A stretch of 64,000 nucleotides of DNA from CAYMCO01 sp964388955 (GCA_964388955.1 CAYMCO010000013.1:47599-111598), one strand, 5' to 3'; counted from the first letter of the stretch, positions 43,525 to 53,513 are shown. Notes: generated by a model not told the origin, from the letters alone. Numbers and translations: made by a program.

Positions 43525-46509
43525 ATGCCGTCGGTCATGAGTATTCTGACTGCCCGCCGGAAGAGGGATCGTCGAACCCGCAGCGCCTTTCAACTGGGCC
43601 TGCTGGTACTCGTGGTCCTGGGGACCGCGATTGTGGTTTTCGGACTCCTGCTGATCTCCGTGAGCCGCCGATATGTGGCGATTTCGAGGGGACTCCCGCC
43701 CGCCCAACTCATCGAATCCCAGTTCGTGGAGCAGGGAGGGGAGACGGTTCTGCTGACCACGCGCCTGTATGATCGCACCGGGCAGCACGCGCTCCGTGAT
43801 GCAGTGCATCCGCTGGCACAGGATCGCCGCTGGGTCAGCCTGAACCCAGGATCGGATTTTGCGGCCCCTCAATCGCTTGTAGACGCCGTGATCGCCTTTC
43901 ACGATCCTGGCTATTGGGAGGAGACCGGCCGTACGGCCATGCAGCGCGTGCGAGAGGCGGCGGCGTTGTTCTTCCCCGAAAGGGGGATGCCCGCCCCGCA
44001 GGGGATCAGCCAGCAATTGGCGGGAGGGGTGATCGGGCTCCACGGACATCCCGCCATTGATCCGGCGGAGTATTACCTGCAGACATCCATTCTGGCCGGC
44101 CAACTGGAAGCGAGCTATCCGAAGACGCGCTTGCTGGAATGGTATCTCAACAGCGCCTACTTCGGGAACCTGGCGTACGGCGTGGATGCCGCTGCGCTGG
44201 TCTATTTTGAGAAGCACGCTTCGGATCTCAGCCTTGCGGAGAGCGCCATGCTGGCGCCGATCCCCCGCGCGCCGGACCTCAACCCCATCGACTCTCCGGA
44301 GGCTGCCAGGCAGCGGCAGGTCCAGACTCTGCTCGTATTGTTGCAGAGGGGGCGGATCTCCCAAGCGCAAGCGGATCGGGCGCTCGCCGCGCCCCTGGAT
44401 CTGCGATCCGCCCAGGCTGTGCGGGATGGGTTGAGTGTCGGCGCCTTCGAGCGCTACGTCGCCAACAGCCTGCGCGAGATATTGGGCCCGGATTTCATCC
44501 GGTGGAGCGGGTACCGGGTGAAGACCAGCCTCGATTCGGAGCTGCAAGCCCAGGCGGAATGCGGCTTGGAGTATTTCTTGGATCGGGCGGGGGGCGAATG
44601 GGGCCAAAGCGGCACCTCGCGGGAGGGTGGGGGCTGCCTTCTGAACGAGCTGCTACCTCCGCTGCGGCCTGGGGATATTGAGAGCGATCTTCGCATCGAA
44701 GGGGCTGCGGCGGTAGTCATGGATGCCGCCACCGGCGAAGTGCTGGCGATGGTCGATCGCCCCTCCGCCCCGGGATGGGTGAGTGAGGCACAGCTGCAGG
44801 CCACTTCCCCCAAACCGGGCGGGGATATGGCGCTGCCTTTTCTATATCTCACCGCTTTCTCGCGCGGCTATTCTCCCGGCAGCATGGTACTGGACATTCC
44901 GCTTTCAGACGCCTACGCTCCGGTGGCTCGGTCGGGACAAGCTGAGACCGATTGGGGTTTGTATCACGGACCCACGAGCATGCGCAGAGCGCTGGCAAAC
45001 GCTTACGCGGGAGCTGCGGAGAATACTCTGGAGATCGTGGGCGAGGACCAAGCGCTGCGGATCCTGCGGGGCATGGGCTTCCAAACGTTATCTCAGGGCG
45101 CGACCATCAATCCGCAAGCGATCGTCGGCGGCGAGGTGAGGATGACGCTTCTCGATTTGGCGCACGCGCATGCGGTCCTGGCCAACACGGGGCGGATGGT
45201 TGGAGGGATGGCGGCAGGGGGCGGCGCGACTGACCCCTTGTCCGCCCTGGGGCCAATTTCCGTCACGCGAATCGTGGGACCGGGAGGGGAGGAGTTGTTC
45301 TCATCCGCACCCCGCGAGCGCTCAATCGTGAGCCCGGAACTGGCATATTTGGTCACAGATGTGCTGTCGGATCCCGAGGCAATGGCGCTCTCGACAGGTG
45401 CTGGCGTGGAGGTGGACGTCGGCCGGCCGGCGGCCCTCTACGCCACATCTCACCCAGAGTCGGGGGATGATTGGGCGGTAAGCTACACACCGGGAAAGGT
45501 TGCGGCTGTTTGGCTGGAGAATGCCGGGGGCGGGAGTTCGGCACCTTCGCCCGCTGTCCGTGGGAGCGCACTTGGGAAAGCGCTGCTGGCCTACGCGGTC
45601 CGCGATACGCCCGTCCAAGACTGGGAGGTGCCGGCCGGCATCACGCGGGTGGAGGTCTGTTTCCCCTCCGGGCTGCTGCCCACCGAGTACTGCCCCTTGG
45701 TGAACAAGGAGCCATTCATTCGCGGGACCGAGCCAACTGCATTCGACAACTTGTATCGCCCTTTCCTGGTGGACAGAGAAACCGGGCACCTGGCCACTTT
45801 GTTTACCCCATTGGAACTCGTGGAGGAACGCGTCTACTTGATCCCTCCACCCGATGCCGGCGAATGGGCCCGGAGCGCGGGCATCGAGAGCCCCCCACAA
45901 GAATACGACGCATATCGAGAGGACCTCCCGGAGGATCCCGATCTGGCGATCACCTCGCCCGCGCCGTTCTCATACCTGCGCGGGTGGGTGTGGGTCCGGG
46001 GGGATGTGCGGGTGAGCCCGCTGAGCTACTTTCGTCTGCAGTATGGGCGCGGCCTCAATCCCACTCGCTGGATCCAGGTGGGCCCGGAACTACGCGCGCC
46101 GGTGGTTGGTGGGCCGCTTGGTCTGTGGGATGCCAGGGATCTGGACGGCCTCTACACGCTTCAACTCATCGCCGTGCTGGACGGCGGACGGGTCCGCATG
46201 GCCGCTGTTCCGGTGACGATCGACAACCAACCGCCCAGCATCAAGCTCGTTTCCCCCGAGCAGGGGGAAGCCATTCGGCTGGGCGATGATCGGGAGTTGG
46301 TGATCGAAGCCCAGGTGAGCGACTCCATCGCTCTATCCCGGGTCGAATTCTACGTGGATGGGCGGAGAATCGCAGTGCGCGAGAGCGAACCCTTCTCGGC
46401 CCACTGGAATCCCGAACACGTGGGGGAGGTGGCGGTGTTCGCCCGCGCCTTCGATAAGGCGGGGAACTTGGCGGAGAGCGAACGCCGCATTGTGCAGGTC
46501 GTTCGCTGA
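43525..46509 (+). CDS. PBP1C-like protein with lost catalytic motifs
   Basis: 994 aa. One N-terminal membrane helix (LGLLVLVVLGTAIVVFGLLL), GT51-like domain (about 75-300), transpeptidase-like domain (about 390-670), then a PBP1C-type tail and Ig-like domain (about 890-990). The folds are recognisable (LEWYLNSAYFGNLAYGVDAA, LSLAESAMLAPIPRAP), but active-site residues are gone. The GT51 ED pair is His126-Asp127 (AFHDPGYW). The GxSTxxQQ motif is reduced to GISQQ. The SxxK serine and lysine are replaced (GDMA, 433-436). KTG is absent (ALYATS, about 638-642). It is probably a structural or regulatory pseudoenzyme. ATG 43525 follows GGAGACTGATCGC. Confidence 0.8.
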   Translation: MPSVMSILTARRKRDRRTRSAFQLGLLVLVVLGTAIVVFGLLLISVSRRYVAISRGLPPAQLIESQFVEQGGETVLLTTRLYDRTGQHALRDAVHPLAQDRRWVSLNPGSDFAAPQSLVDAVIAFHDPGYWEETGRTAMQRVREAAALFFPERGMPAPQGISQQLAGGVIGLHGHPAIDPAEYYLQTSILAGQLEASYPKTRLLEWYLNSAYFGNLAYGVDAAALVYFEKHASDLSLAESAMLAPIPRAPDLNPIDSPEAARQRQVQTLLVLLQRGRISQAQADRALAAPLDLRSAQAVRDGLSVGAFERYVANSLREILGPDFIRWSGYRVKTSLDSELQAQAECGLEYFLDRAGGEWGQSGTSREGGGCLLNELLPPLRPGDIESDLRIEGAAAVVMDAATGEVLAMVDRPSAPGWVSEAQLQATSPKPGGDMALPFLYLTAFSRGYSPGSMVLDIPLSDAYAPVARSGQAETDWGLYHGPTSMRRALANAYAGAAENTLEIVGEDQALRILRGMGFQTLSQGATINPQAIVGGEVRMTLLDLAHAHAVLANTGRMVGGMAAGGGATDPLSALGPISVTRIVGPGGEELFSSAPRERSIVSPELAYLVTDVLSDPEAMALSTGAGVEVDVGRPAALYATSHPESGDDWAVSYTPGKVAAVWLENAGGGSSAPSPAVRGSALGKALLAYAVRDTPVQDWEVPAGITRVEVCFPSGLLPTEYCPLVNKEPFIRGTEPTAFDNLYRPFLVDRETGHLATLFTPLELVEERVYLIPPPDAGEWARSAGIESPPQEYDAYREDLPEDPDLAITSPAPFSYLRGWVWVRGDVRVSPLSYFRLQYGRGLNPTRWIQVGPELRAPVVGGPLGLWDARDLDGLYTLQLIAVLDGGRVRMAAVPVTIDNQPPSIKLVSPEQGEAIRLGDDRELVIEAQVSDSIALSRVEFYVDGRRIAVRESEPFSAHWNPEHVGEVAVFARAFDKAGNLAESERRIVQVVR

Positions 46510-46593
46510 GGTCGGTAGAAGAGCTGGTCCTGACCAGAAACCACAACGAATTGCGAATCTCAGGGTCGAGTCGACGAGCCTCTGAAGGATCTT

Positions 46594-47739
46594 TCAAGGC
46601 TCATCCGCATCCCAGGGTGCCACGCTGGAATATTCTCCGGCCACGGCCGAGGTGATAGCTGGGGCGGTTCCTGGCAGCAGGCCGGCCACGGCAGACAGCA
46701 GCCCGAAACATCCCGAGAGCATCATGTCGCCAAAGGGGACCGCGTAATAGACCGGAAGGGGGGAGCCCGCCATCATATCTCGCCGCGGCCCGGTCACCGC
46801 GATCGGCTCCCCGCCTTCGCTCAGCGGAAGGGGATCCTTGCGGGTCACAAAGGCGCCGTGCCCCTCGTCCTTGAAGACAGCTTCATTTGTGATCGTCCCC
46901 TCCGCGAGCGCGAGCAGCAAGCTTTCGAACTTGGTTCGATTGATCAAGCCGGTGTGGTGTTCGAACAGCCCATCAATGCCCTGCGGCCCGAGGCGGAACG
47001 CCAGGGCGTGGAAATTCCCGATGTTGGCGATGATTCTGCGCCGCTCCGCTGAGATGCGCGGGTCGAAGGTGGCGCCGAGCACCGCGGCGGGGGCGGTATC
47101 CATGAGCACCAGGGGGGCATCAAGACCCGCTGCGCTTCTTGCCACGGCGCGCATGCGGGTGAGAAAGCCTGGCACCTCCGCGGCGCGAAAGGCGAAGCTG
47201 GATAGCTGCGGCGAAGTCCGGATGCAGTCCTTCAGATAGTCGAAGCGAAACTGGCGGTCCGACACATCCGGAGGAGCGGCGCCGTGATCGAATACCGCTA
47301 CGCCGACGGCCGCGGGGCGCAGTCGGAGCCCGAATTCTGCCAGCGCATCCATCACCGCCCCATAATCGAAGTCCCGCAGTTCGACGCGCACCGCGTTCTC
47401 CAATCGCAGCGCCTCATCCTCGCTCACGACCACCACTCCCATCTCGGACTGAACCCATTCGAGGTCATCGTTGAAGGTCCTGGCCGCCTCCGGCGTGGCA
47501 AATACCGCGAGGCCGGCTTTCACATGGTCGCGCGCTGCCCAATGGCATGGGCCGCCCCCCATGGTCACCCCTGTAAGCAACAGGGCCTCACGCCGGGAGG
47601 TCGCCTCCCGAATGCGTGCCCGCATGATCATGGTCGGGGAGGGCATGACCAACTTGAAGCCATTCTCGACGGCGACCCCAGATCGAAAGACGAAGATGTC
47701 CTGGGTACCTGTCCCGATATCTATCGTGAGCACCTGCAT
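46594..47739 (-). CDS. DUF1786 family protein
   Basis: About 381 aa from ATG 47739 (MQVLTIDIGTGTQDIFVF), the usual start of the family; the frame is open about 70 codons further but without family features. The LTIDIGTGTQD opening and later DTAPAAVLGATFD and ANIGNFHALAFRL segments resemble the phosphate- and adenosine-binding motifs of actin-like (ASKHA) ATPases, and GHTGLI-like (HHTGLINRTKF) recalls substrate loops. DUF1786 members are often labelled as pyruvate-formate-lyase-activating-related, but no activity is established. It is divergent from the formate dehydrogenase operon, which hints at a link with one-carbon metabolism. Confidence 0.8.
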   Translation of the reverse strand: MQVLTIDIGTGTQDIFVFRSGVAVENGFKLVMPSPTMIMRARIREATSRREALLLTGVTMGGGPCHWAARDHVKAGLAVFATPEAARTFNDDLEWVQSEMGVVVVSEDEALRLENAVRVELRDFDYGAVMDALAEFGLRLRPAAVGVAVFDHGAAPPDVSDRQFRFDYLKDCIRTSPQLSSFAFRAAEVPGFLTRMRAVARSAAGLDAPLVLMDTAPAAVLGATFDPRISAERRRIIANIGNFHALAFRLGPQGIDGLFEHHTGLINRTKFESLLLALAEGTITNEAVFKDEGHGAFVTRKDPLPLSEGGEPIAVTGPRRDMMAGSPLPVYYAVPFGDMMLSGCFGLLSAVAGLLPGTAPAITSAVAGEYSSVAPWDADEP

Positions 47740-48095
47740 ACGGTTCACCAGCCCCTGCATCAGCGTGCGCCTGCTGAATGATACCGCGGATGCGCGGCGG
47801 GCTGGCCAGGCAACAGCGGTCAAGAGAGGACCGGGGGTGCTCACGCACCTGGGGGTGTGAGAGCGCCCGGGAAGTGCGCCGAGCGGATGCATACTCAACT
47901 TCCTCTCTGCGCCCCGGGGCACAGCCTCTGAGATATGAGGCCGATGTCTCTGCAGCAAATCACGGGATAATCCGCCGACGGGCGGTAGAGAGGAGCGGCA
48001 ATCGGGCCGGTTGTATAATAACCCCGGGGACTGACCACGGCTCCATCTGGTGAACCAGGATCTCTTTATCCGCCCGACAGGAGAAGGTACAAGCT
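47740..48095. promoter_or_regulatory. Divergent region DUF1786 / formate dehydrogenase
   Basis: 356 bp between divergent genes, no gene supported. A TATAAT at 48014-48019 facing the fdh operon lies 77 bp before its start, immediately followed by the palindrome CCCCGGGG (48022-48029). No good -35 at 17 bp. GGAGAAGG just before ATG 48096 is a strong ribosome-binding site. Confidence 0.45.
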
Positions 48096-49814
48096 ATGGA
48101 TGAAATCGGCACCGCCAATCTTGACGCACTGCGCCCCATTCTTGCCGATCGAGCGCCGGCGGGACGGGAGCAGCTTCTGCCAGTTTTGCTCGAGACGCAG
48201 AGCGCACTTGGTTATCTCTCCGAACCGGCGCTCATCGAGATCGGCAGCGCCCTACACATCCCTTTGGCGGAAATCCATGGCGTGCTGCAGTTCTATACCA
48301 TGCTCTACGATCAACCGACAGGCAGCACGATCATTCGGGTGTGCACCGGGCCCCGATGCGCTGAACTGGGCAGCCGGCAGGCGGTGGAGCAGGCTGGCGA
48401 GGCGCTGGGCATCGCCCCCGGGGAGGTGACCGAAGATGGGAAATACATGCTCGAAGAGGTTCCCTGCCTGTGTCTGTGCGATCAAGCCCCCGCTGCGCTG
48501 GTGGGAGATATCCCCGTAGGAGAAATCGATGTGGTTTCGCCGGAAGGGTGGATTCACTCGCCCCAGGAGGCTTCCAAGGGATATGTGGGCGGGGAGCCGC
48601 GCTGGTTGACCGCCCGCTGTGGGAAGATTGCGCCCACAGATTTGGCGGCCTACGAGGCGCAAGGGGGATTTGATGCGCTCCGCCGGGCGATCGCGGAGAT
48701 GGCGCCGGAAGAAGTGGTGGAGGAGATGAAGGCCTCCGGGCTTGTCGGGCGCGGAGGCGCGGCCTTCCCCACAGGGCTGAAGTGGCAGTTCACCCGTTCG
48801 GCGGAGGGCGGTCCCCCGATCGTGGTGGCCAACGGCGATGAGTCTGAGCCGGGCACATTCAAGGACAGGGTGCTGATGGAATATGACCCCTACGCTGTCT
48901 TGGAGGGGGTCGCGTTGGCCGGGTATGCCGTCGGCGCCCAGCGAGGATACCTGTATATTCGCGGCGAATACGGGCGGGCACAGCGCATCATGCGGGAGGC
49001 CATCCGGCGGGCGCAGGGGTCCGGTCGCCTCGGAGAGGGGATCCTGGGGACCGATTTCTCATTCGACGTTGAGCTCCGCTCGGGTGCCGGGGCATACGTG
49101 TGCGGGGAGGAGACCGCCCTGTTTGAATCCATCGAAGGAAAACGGGGCTTTCCACGTCTCAAGCCTCCTTACCCGACGACGAACGGTTTGTTTGACAAGC
49201 CGACCGCCATAAATAACGTAGAGACGCTCTGCGCAGCTGTCTGGATCATCAGCCATGGGGCGCAGGCGTACAGATCCGTGGGCACGGAAGAGTCCCCCGG
49301 AGTGAAGATGTTCTGCCTCTCCGGAGATGTGCGGAGGCCCGGCGTCTATGAGGCGCCGTTTGGAATCTCCGTCAAGGAGATCGTTGAGATGGCCGGGGGA
49401 CCTCGAGGGGAGATTCAGGCCGTGCTGCTCGGCGGAGCCGCAGGCGTGTTTGCGGGGCCGGGGGAGCTGGACGTGGGGCTGAGTTTTGAGGCGATGAAAG
49501 GCGCCGGGTTGTCACTGGGTTCCGGGGCGATCATGGTCATGAATAGCGAGCGAGACCTGCGGCAGTCCCTGCTTGAGTTGGCGCGGTTCTTTGCTCACGA
49601 ATCATGCGGGAAGTGTCTTCCCTGCCAACTTGGGACGCAGCGGCAACTGGAGATCATCGAGGCATTGGCCAAGGGGGAAGCGAGCGAAGCCGATCTGGAA
49701 GCGCTGAGAGACGTGATTTTCACCATGACCAATGCATCCATCTGCGGGTTGGGAATGACGGCGGGAGCGGCTATTCTCTCCGCTCTGGACAAGTTTCCGG
49801 GGGCGTTGGGCTAG
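48096..49814 (+). CDS. Formate dehydrogenase diaphorase subunit (NuoE-NuoF fusion)
   Basis: 572-aa fusion. Residues about 1-155 are NuoE-like (thioredoxin-fold [2Fe-2S]: CTGPRC and CLCLCD cysteines). Residues about 160-572 are NuoF-like: FMN/NADH-binding GRGGAAFPTGLKW, NGDESEPGTFKDR, GAGAYVCGEETALFESIEG and the [4Fe-4S] site ESCGKCLPCQLGT. It passes electrons from the catalytic formate dehydrogenase to NAD+, or takes them from NADH for the reverse reaction. The same fusion type is found in HoxF and FdsB/FdhB-like diaphorases. First gene of a four-gene run with FdhD, a ferredoxin subunit and selenocysteine FdhA. Confidence 0.92.
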   Translation: MDEIGTANLDALRPILADRAPAGREQLLPVLLETQSALGYLSEPALIEIGSALHIPLAEIHGVLQFYTMLYDQPTGSTIIRVCTGPRCAELGSRQAVEQAGEALGIAPGEVTEDGKYMLEEVPCLCLCDQAPAALVGDIPVGEIDVVSPEGWIHSPQEASKGYVGGEPRWLTARCGKIAPTDLAAYEAQGGFDALRRAIAEMAPEEVVEEMKASGLVGRGGAAFPTGLKWQFTRSAEGGPPIVVANGDESEPGTFKDRVLMEYDPYAVLEGVALAGYAVGAQRGYLYIRGEYGRAQRIMREAIRRAQGSGRLGEGILGTDFSFDVELRSGAGAYVCGEETALFESIEGKRGFPRLKPPYPTTNGLFDKPTAINNVETLCAAVWIISHGAQAYRSVGTEESPGVKMFCLSGDVRRPGVYEAPFGISVKEIVEMAGGPRGEIQAVLLGGAAGVFAGPGELDVGLSFEAMKGAGLSLGSGAIMVMNSERDLRQSLLELARFFAHESCGKCLPCQLGTQRQLEIIEALAKGEASEADLEALRDVIFTMTNASICGLGMTAGAAILSALDKFPGALG

Positions 49815-49860
49815 CACCGGATCGGATGGCGCACCGGGGGTATGGGCGAGAGGTGGTAGC

Positions 49861-50679
49861 GTGGGAGATGGCGCGGTAGGGACGGAGTGGTTCGAATATA
49901 GAGGCGGGTGGACGAGAGAGCAAGGGGAAGTGATAGAAGAGGTCTCAATCTCGATCTACGTCAACGGCGTCGAATTCGCCAGCTTCATGAGTTCGCCTGG
50001 GGATCAGATCGAGTTGGGCCTCGGCTTCCTGAAGAACGAGGGCTTCATCGATCGCTTGGATGAGGTCAGCATCGCAACGACGAGCAGGAATGATTGCTGT
50101 GTGGATATCTGGCTCGACAAGGCTGTCACCAAGCCGGAGCGATTTGTGATCACCTCTGGATGTGGTGGAGGAATGACTTTTGAACGCCTGACCGAAGCCC
50201 ATGAGCCGGTTGATGATGATCTGCGCATCGATCCGGAGACCCTGTTTGCACTTCAGCGCAGTCTGTACCTTCCTGAGGGGTTGCACGCCCGGGCAGGGGG
50301 AGTTCACACAGCAGGCCTTGCGGACGGGCAGCGGGTGCTCTTGACGGTCGAGGATGTAGGGCGGCACAACACGATCGACCGTCTGGCCGGCGCCTGTCTG
50401 CTGCGGGGCATTGAAACGCGCAACTGCATCGTGCTTTCGACGGGCCGGATATCCTCGGATATGATGCGCAAGGGCGCCCGCATGGGGTGTTCCATGATGT
50501 GTTCCCTCACCTCCCCGACGTCGATGTCGGTGCGGATGGCCAGGGCATGGGGCATCACGCTCGTGGGATACGCGCGCGGGAACCGGATGCGTGTGTACAG
50601 CCACCCAGAACGCCTGGGGCTGAGCCCGGAAGTCACTCTTCCGGCGGTGGTCGGCGCCGTCGAGGATCATGGGACATAG
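49861..50679 (+). CDS. fdhD: Formate dehydrogenase accessory sulfurtransferase FdhD
   Basis: 272 aa. FdhD moves sulfur from cysteine desulfurase to the molybdenum/tungsten bis-MGD cofactor, needed for formate dehydrogenase activity. Family motifs: SPGDQIELGLGFLKNEGFI, TSGCGGGMTF, GGVHTAGLAD, VEDVGRHNTIDRLAGACLL, STGRISSDMMRKGARMG and SPTSMSVRMA. The active-site loop has one Cys (SGCGGG) where many homologues have CxxC. A GTG at 49861 with AGAGGTGG upstream is used. It lies between the diaphorase and ferredoxin genes, and its 3' end is about 20 bp from the next start, so it is translationally close. Confidence 0.92.
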   Translation: MGDGAVGTEWFEYRGGWTREQGEVIEEVSISIYVNGVEFASFMSSPGDQIELGLGFLKNEGFIDRLDEVSIATTSRNDCCVDIWLDKAVTKPERFVITSGCGGGMTFERLTEAHEPVDDDLRIDPETLFALQRSLYLPEGLHARAGGVHTAGLADGQRVLLTVEDVGRHNTIDRLAGACLLRGIETRNCIVLSTGRISSDMMRKGARMGCSMMCSLTSPTSMSVRMARAWGITLVGYARGNRMRVYSHPERLGLSPEVTLPAVVGAVEDHGT

Positions 50680-50701
50680 GGGAAGGAGAGTCCGCAAACC
50701 G

Positions 50702-51409
50702 ATGGTCGATCCAGTGGAACTAGCGATTGATGGGGATCAAGTCACGGTGGAGGCCGGAACCAGCGTCTTGAAGGCGGCGGAGGCGGCGGGTATAGATATC
50801 CCGCGCTTGTGCTATTTCGAACCGCTCACCGCAAATGGACTCTGCCGGTTGTGCGTCGTGGAAATCGAAGGCCTCAAGTCTCTCCAGGCAGCCTGTGTCA
50901 CACAATGTCAGCCGGGCGCGGTGGTGCACACTCGGTCGGAGAGGGTGGACCGGGCACGGAAGACCATCCTGGAGATGCTGGCGGCTTCTGTGGATCTGTC
51001 GCAGAGTCCAGACCTGCTCGAAATGCTGGAAGAATACTCGAGCCGACCCAGCCGTTTCCCGCTGGCGGTCAAGCGAGACCCGCCGGTGATCGATGATAAT
51101 CCCATGTATGTCCGGGACTATAGCCAGTGTGTGCTTTGCTGGCGCTGTGTGCAGGTGTGCGCCGAGGATGTGCAGTACACATACGCACTCACATTCGACG
51201 GGCGAGGTTTCCACACAGGAATTGGGACGTTCGAGCACAAGCCGATGCCGGAGACGACCTGCGTGTTCTGCGGCAACTGCGTGGGTGTTTGTCCGACAGG
51301 CGCATTGGAGGGCAAGCGAGAGTATCTGATGGAGCAGGGGGTTCCGCTGGAGGACTTGTTTCAGGTCACCCGCCTGGGAAGACTTCGCCGGAGCGATTCC
51401 GGAAGTTGA
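50702..51409 (+). CDS. Formate dehydrogenase iron-sulfur subunit (HoxU/NuoG-N type)
   Basis: 235 aa. The N-terminal plant-type [2Fe-2S] ferredoxin domain (PRLCYFEPL, CRLCVVEIEG, CVTQC) is followed by the His-Cys3 region of NADH_G. Two [4Fe-4S] ferredoxin motifs complete it: CVLCWRCVQVCAED and CVFCGNCVGVCPTGAL. This electron-relay subunit equals the N-terminal third of NuoG/FdhA proteins and connects the diaphorase with the molybdopterin subunit that follows. ATG 50702 has AAGGAGAG upstream; an in-frame ATG at 50669 overlaps fdhD and is less likely. The gap to the catalytic subunit is 31 bp. Confidence 0.9.
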   Translation: MVDPVELAIDGDQVTVEAGTSVLKAAEAAGIDIPRLCYFEPLTANGLCRLCVVEIEGLKSLQAACVTQCQPGAVVHTRSERVDRARKTILEMLAASVDLSQSPDLLEMLEEYSSRPSRFPLAVKRDPPVIDDNPMYVRDYSQCVLCWRCVQVCAEDVQYTYALTFDGRGFHTGIGTFEHKPMPETTCVFCGNCVGVCPTGALEGKREYLMEQGVPLEDLFQVTRLGRLRRSDSGS

Positions 51410-51440
51410 GGCAGGTGAGCGCAAGGGGAAGGAGCCTGAC

Positions 51441-53513
51441 GTGATAGAAGCCGAACGGACGGTGCATACCACATGCCCTTACTGTGGGGTGGGTTGCCAG
51501 ATCGATATGCATATGCGCGATGAGGTGATCTACCGCATCAGCGGGCGTTTTGACAACCAAGTCAACTACGGGCAGCTGTGCGTAAAGGGCCGCTTCGGGA
51601 CGGATTTTGTGTATGCCGCTGACCGGGTGCGGACCCCGCTGATCCGTGACCGGCGGCAGGAGGCGTTTCGGCCCGTGAGCTGGGAGGGGGCGCTGAGCGA
51701 GGTGGCCTCCCGGCTGGCCGGATTCAAGGATGAGTACGGGCCTGACAGCGTGGCGGTGCTGACCTCCGCCAAATGCACGAATGAAGAAAACTACCTGATG
51801 CAGAAATTCGCGCGCGGGGTGATCGGGACGAACAACATCGACCACTGCGCCCGCCTTTGACACTCCAGCAGCGTGGCCGGTCTGGCCACTACGTTGGGGT
51901 CCGGGGCCATGACGAATTCCATCAGCGATATTGCGGATGCCGATGTGATGCTCGTGACCGGCAGCAACACCACGGAGGCGCATCCCGTCCTTTCGCTGCA
52001 GATGAAGAAAGCCGTGCGCCAGTGCGGCGCGAAACTGATCCTCCTGGATCCTCGCAGGATCGAGCTGGCGGATTTCGCGCATCTGCATCTGCGCCATCGA
52101 CCGGGATCGGATGTGGCGGTGATCAACGCCATGGCGCATGTGATCCTGGAGGAGGGCCTCGAGGATCGAGAATTCATCTCCGAGCGTTGCGAGGGTTTCT
52201 CCGCCTTCGAACGTGTGGTGCAAGGCTGGGCTCCCGAAAGGGCGGCGGAGATCAGCGGTGTGGCGGCCGCTGATATCCGCGCGGCGGCGCGGCTGTATGG
52301 GAGCGCCAATGCGGCATCGATATTCTGGGCCATGGGGATCACCCAGCATGTGGCCGGTACGGACAATGTGAAAGCGCTGGCCAACCTGGCTCTGCTGACC
52401 GGGAACGTGGGACGGCCGGGGACGGGTCTCAACCCGCTGCGCGGCCAGAACAACGTACAGGGTGCATGCGACATGGGCGGGCTGGTGAATGTCTTTCCGG
52501 GATACCAGAGAGTGGCGGATGAAGGAGTGCGCCGCAAATTCGCAAACGCGTGGGATGTTCCCGTCGAGGATCTCAGCCCCACCCCGGGGTTGACGGTCAC
52601 AGAGGTCATGGATGGCGTCCTCGAGGGCAAAGTGAAGGCGATCTATGTCATGGGCGAAAACCCCATGCTTTCCGACCCTGATCTGAACCATGTGGCCCGG
52701 GCTCTGCGACAGGTGGAGTTCCTGGCTGTGCAGGATCTGTTCATCAATGAGACCGGCCGGCTGGCGGACGTCATTCTCCCTGGGGCCAGTTTCGCCGAAA
52801 AATCGGGCACCTTCACCAGCACGGAGCGGCGTGTCCAGTTGGTTCGCCCCGCCATCCCGCCAACGGGAGACTCCCGGCCGGATTGGCAGATCATCACCTC
52901 GTTGGCCAATGAGATGGATGCGAATTGGGAGTACCGCTCCGCCGCCGAGATATTCGACGAGATCGCCGCCCTGACCCCCCAATATGCGGGCATGTCTCAC
53001 GAGCGTTTGGAAGGCGGCGGCCTGCAATGGCCCTGCCCGACGCCCGATCATCCCGGGACGCGCGTCCTGCACCAAGGAAAATTCGTGCGCGGGCCGGGTT
53101 TGTTCAGCGCTGTGGACTACGCGCCCCCCTTGGAGCTCCCGAATGAGGAATTCCCCCTCGTGCTCTCCACCGGCCGGATCCTCTACCATTGGCATGGGGG
53201 GACCCTTTCGCGCCGTTCGCCGGGGCTCGACGCGCTGGCGCCAGAGGCGAAGGTCGAGATCGCGCCTGACGATGCGCGACGTTTGGGAATCGGGGAGGGG
53301 GAGCAGGTAAGGGTCCGTTCGCGCCGGGACCAGGTGGTCGCAAAGGCGCACATCACCGATCGATCCCCCTCTGGGACGGTGTTCATGACATTTCACTATG
53401 CGGAGGCGGCGGCGAATTTGCTGACGGCGGGGAATGTCGACCCGGTGGCCAAGATACCGGAATATAAGGTGTCTGCGGTGCGGCTTGAACCCCTTGAGGC
53501 GGTCAGCACATAG
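51441..53513 (+). CDS. fdhA: Formate dehydrogenase catalytic subunit, selenoprotein
   Basis: 690 aa when TGA 51858-51860 is read as selenocysteine (residue 140). The N-terminus has the [4Fe-4S] motif CPYCGVGC and KGRFG. The active-site context NIDHCARL-Sec-HSSSVAGL matches the FdhF pattern VDxCARV-Sec-HGPSVAGL. The remainder is continuous in the same frame: molybdopterin domains with TGSNTTEAHPVLSLQM, GTGLNPLRGQNNVQGACDMG, GENPMLSDPD and the C-terminal dinucleotide-binding region (LSTGRILYHWHGGTLSRR, FHYAEAAANLLT). It oxidises formate to CO2, or reduces CO2, with electrons passed to the Fe-S subunits upstream. GTG 51441 has AAGGAG seven bases upstream. A stop-based annotation would wrongly split it into two genes (51441-51860, 51873-53513). 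Confidence 0.93.
51858..51889 (+). promoter_or_regulatory. UGA(Sec) codon with SECIS-like hairpin
   Basis: TGA at 51858-51860 is followed 12 bases later by a perfect 6-bp stem GTGGCC (51873-51878) / GGCCAC (51884-51889) closing the loop GGTCT (51879-51883). A weaker lower stem (CAGC about 51867 with GTTG about 51892-51895) extends it. The 18 bases from TGA to the GGUCU loop equal the spacing in the E. coli fdhF SECIS, which has the same loop. Part of the match is forced by the conserved SVAGL codons. Confidence 0.8.

Noticed and set aside
51858..51860. TGA as a nonsense mutation splitting fdhA
   Set aside because: It is at the exact selenocysteine position, the frame continues without decay, and a SECIS-like hairpin follows.
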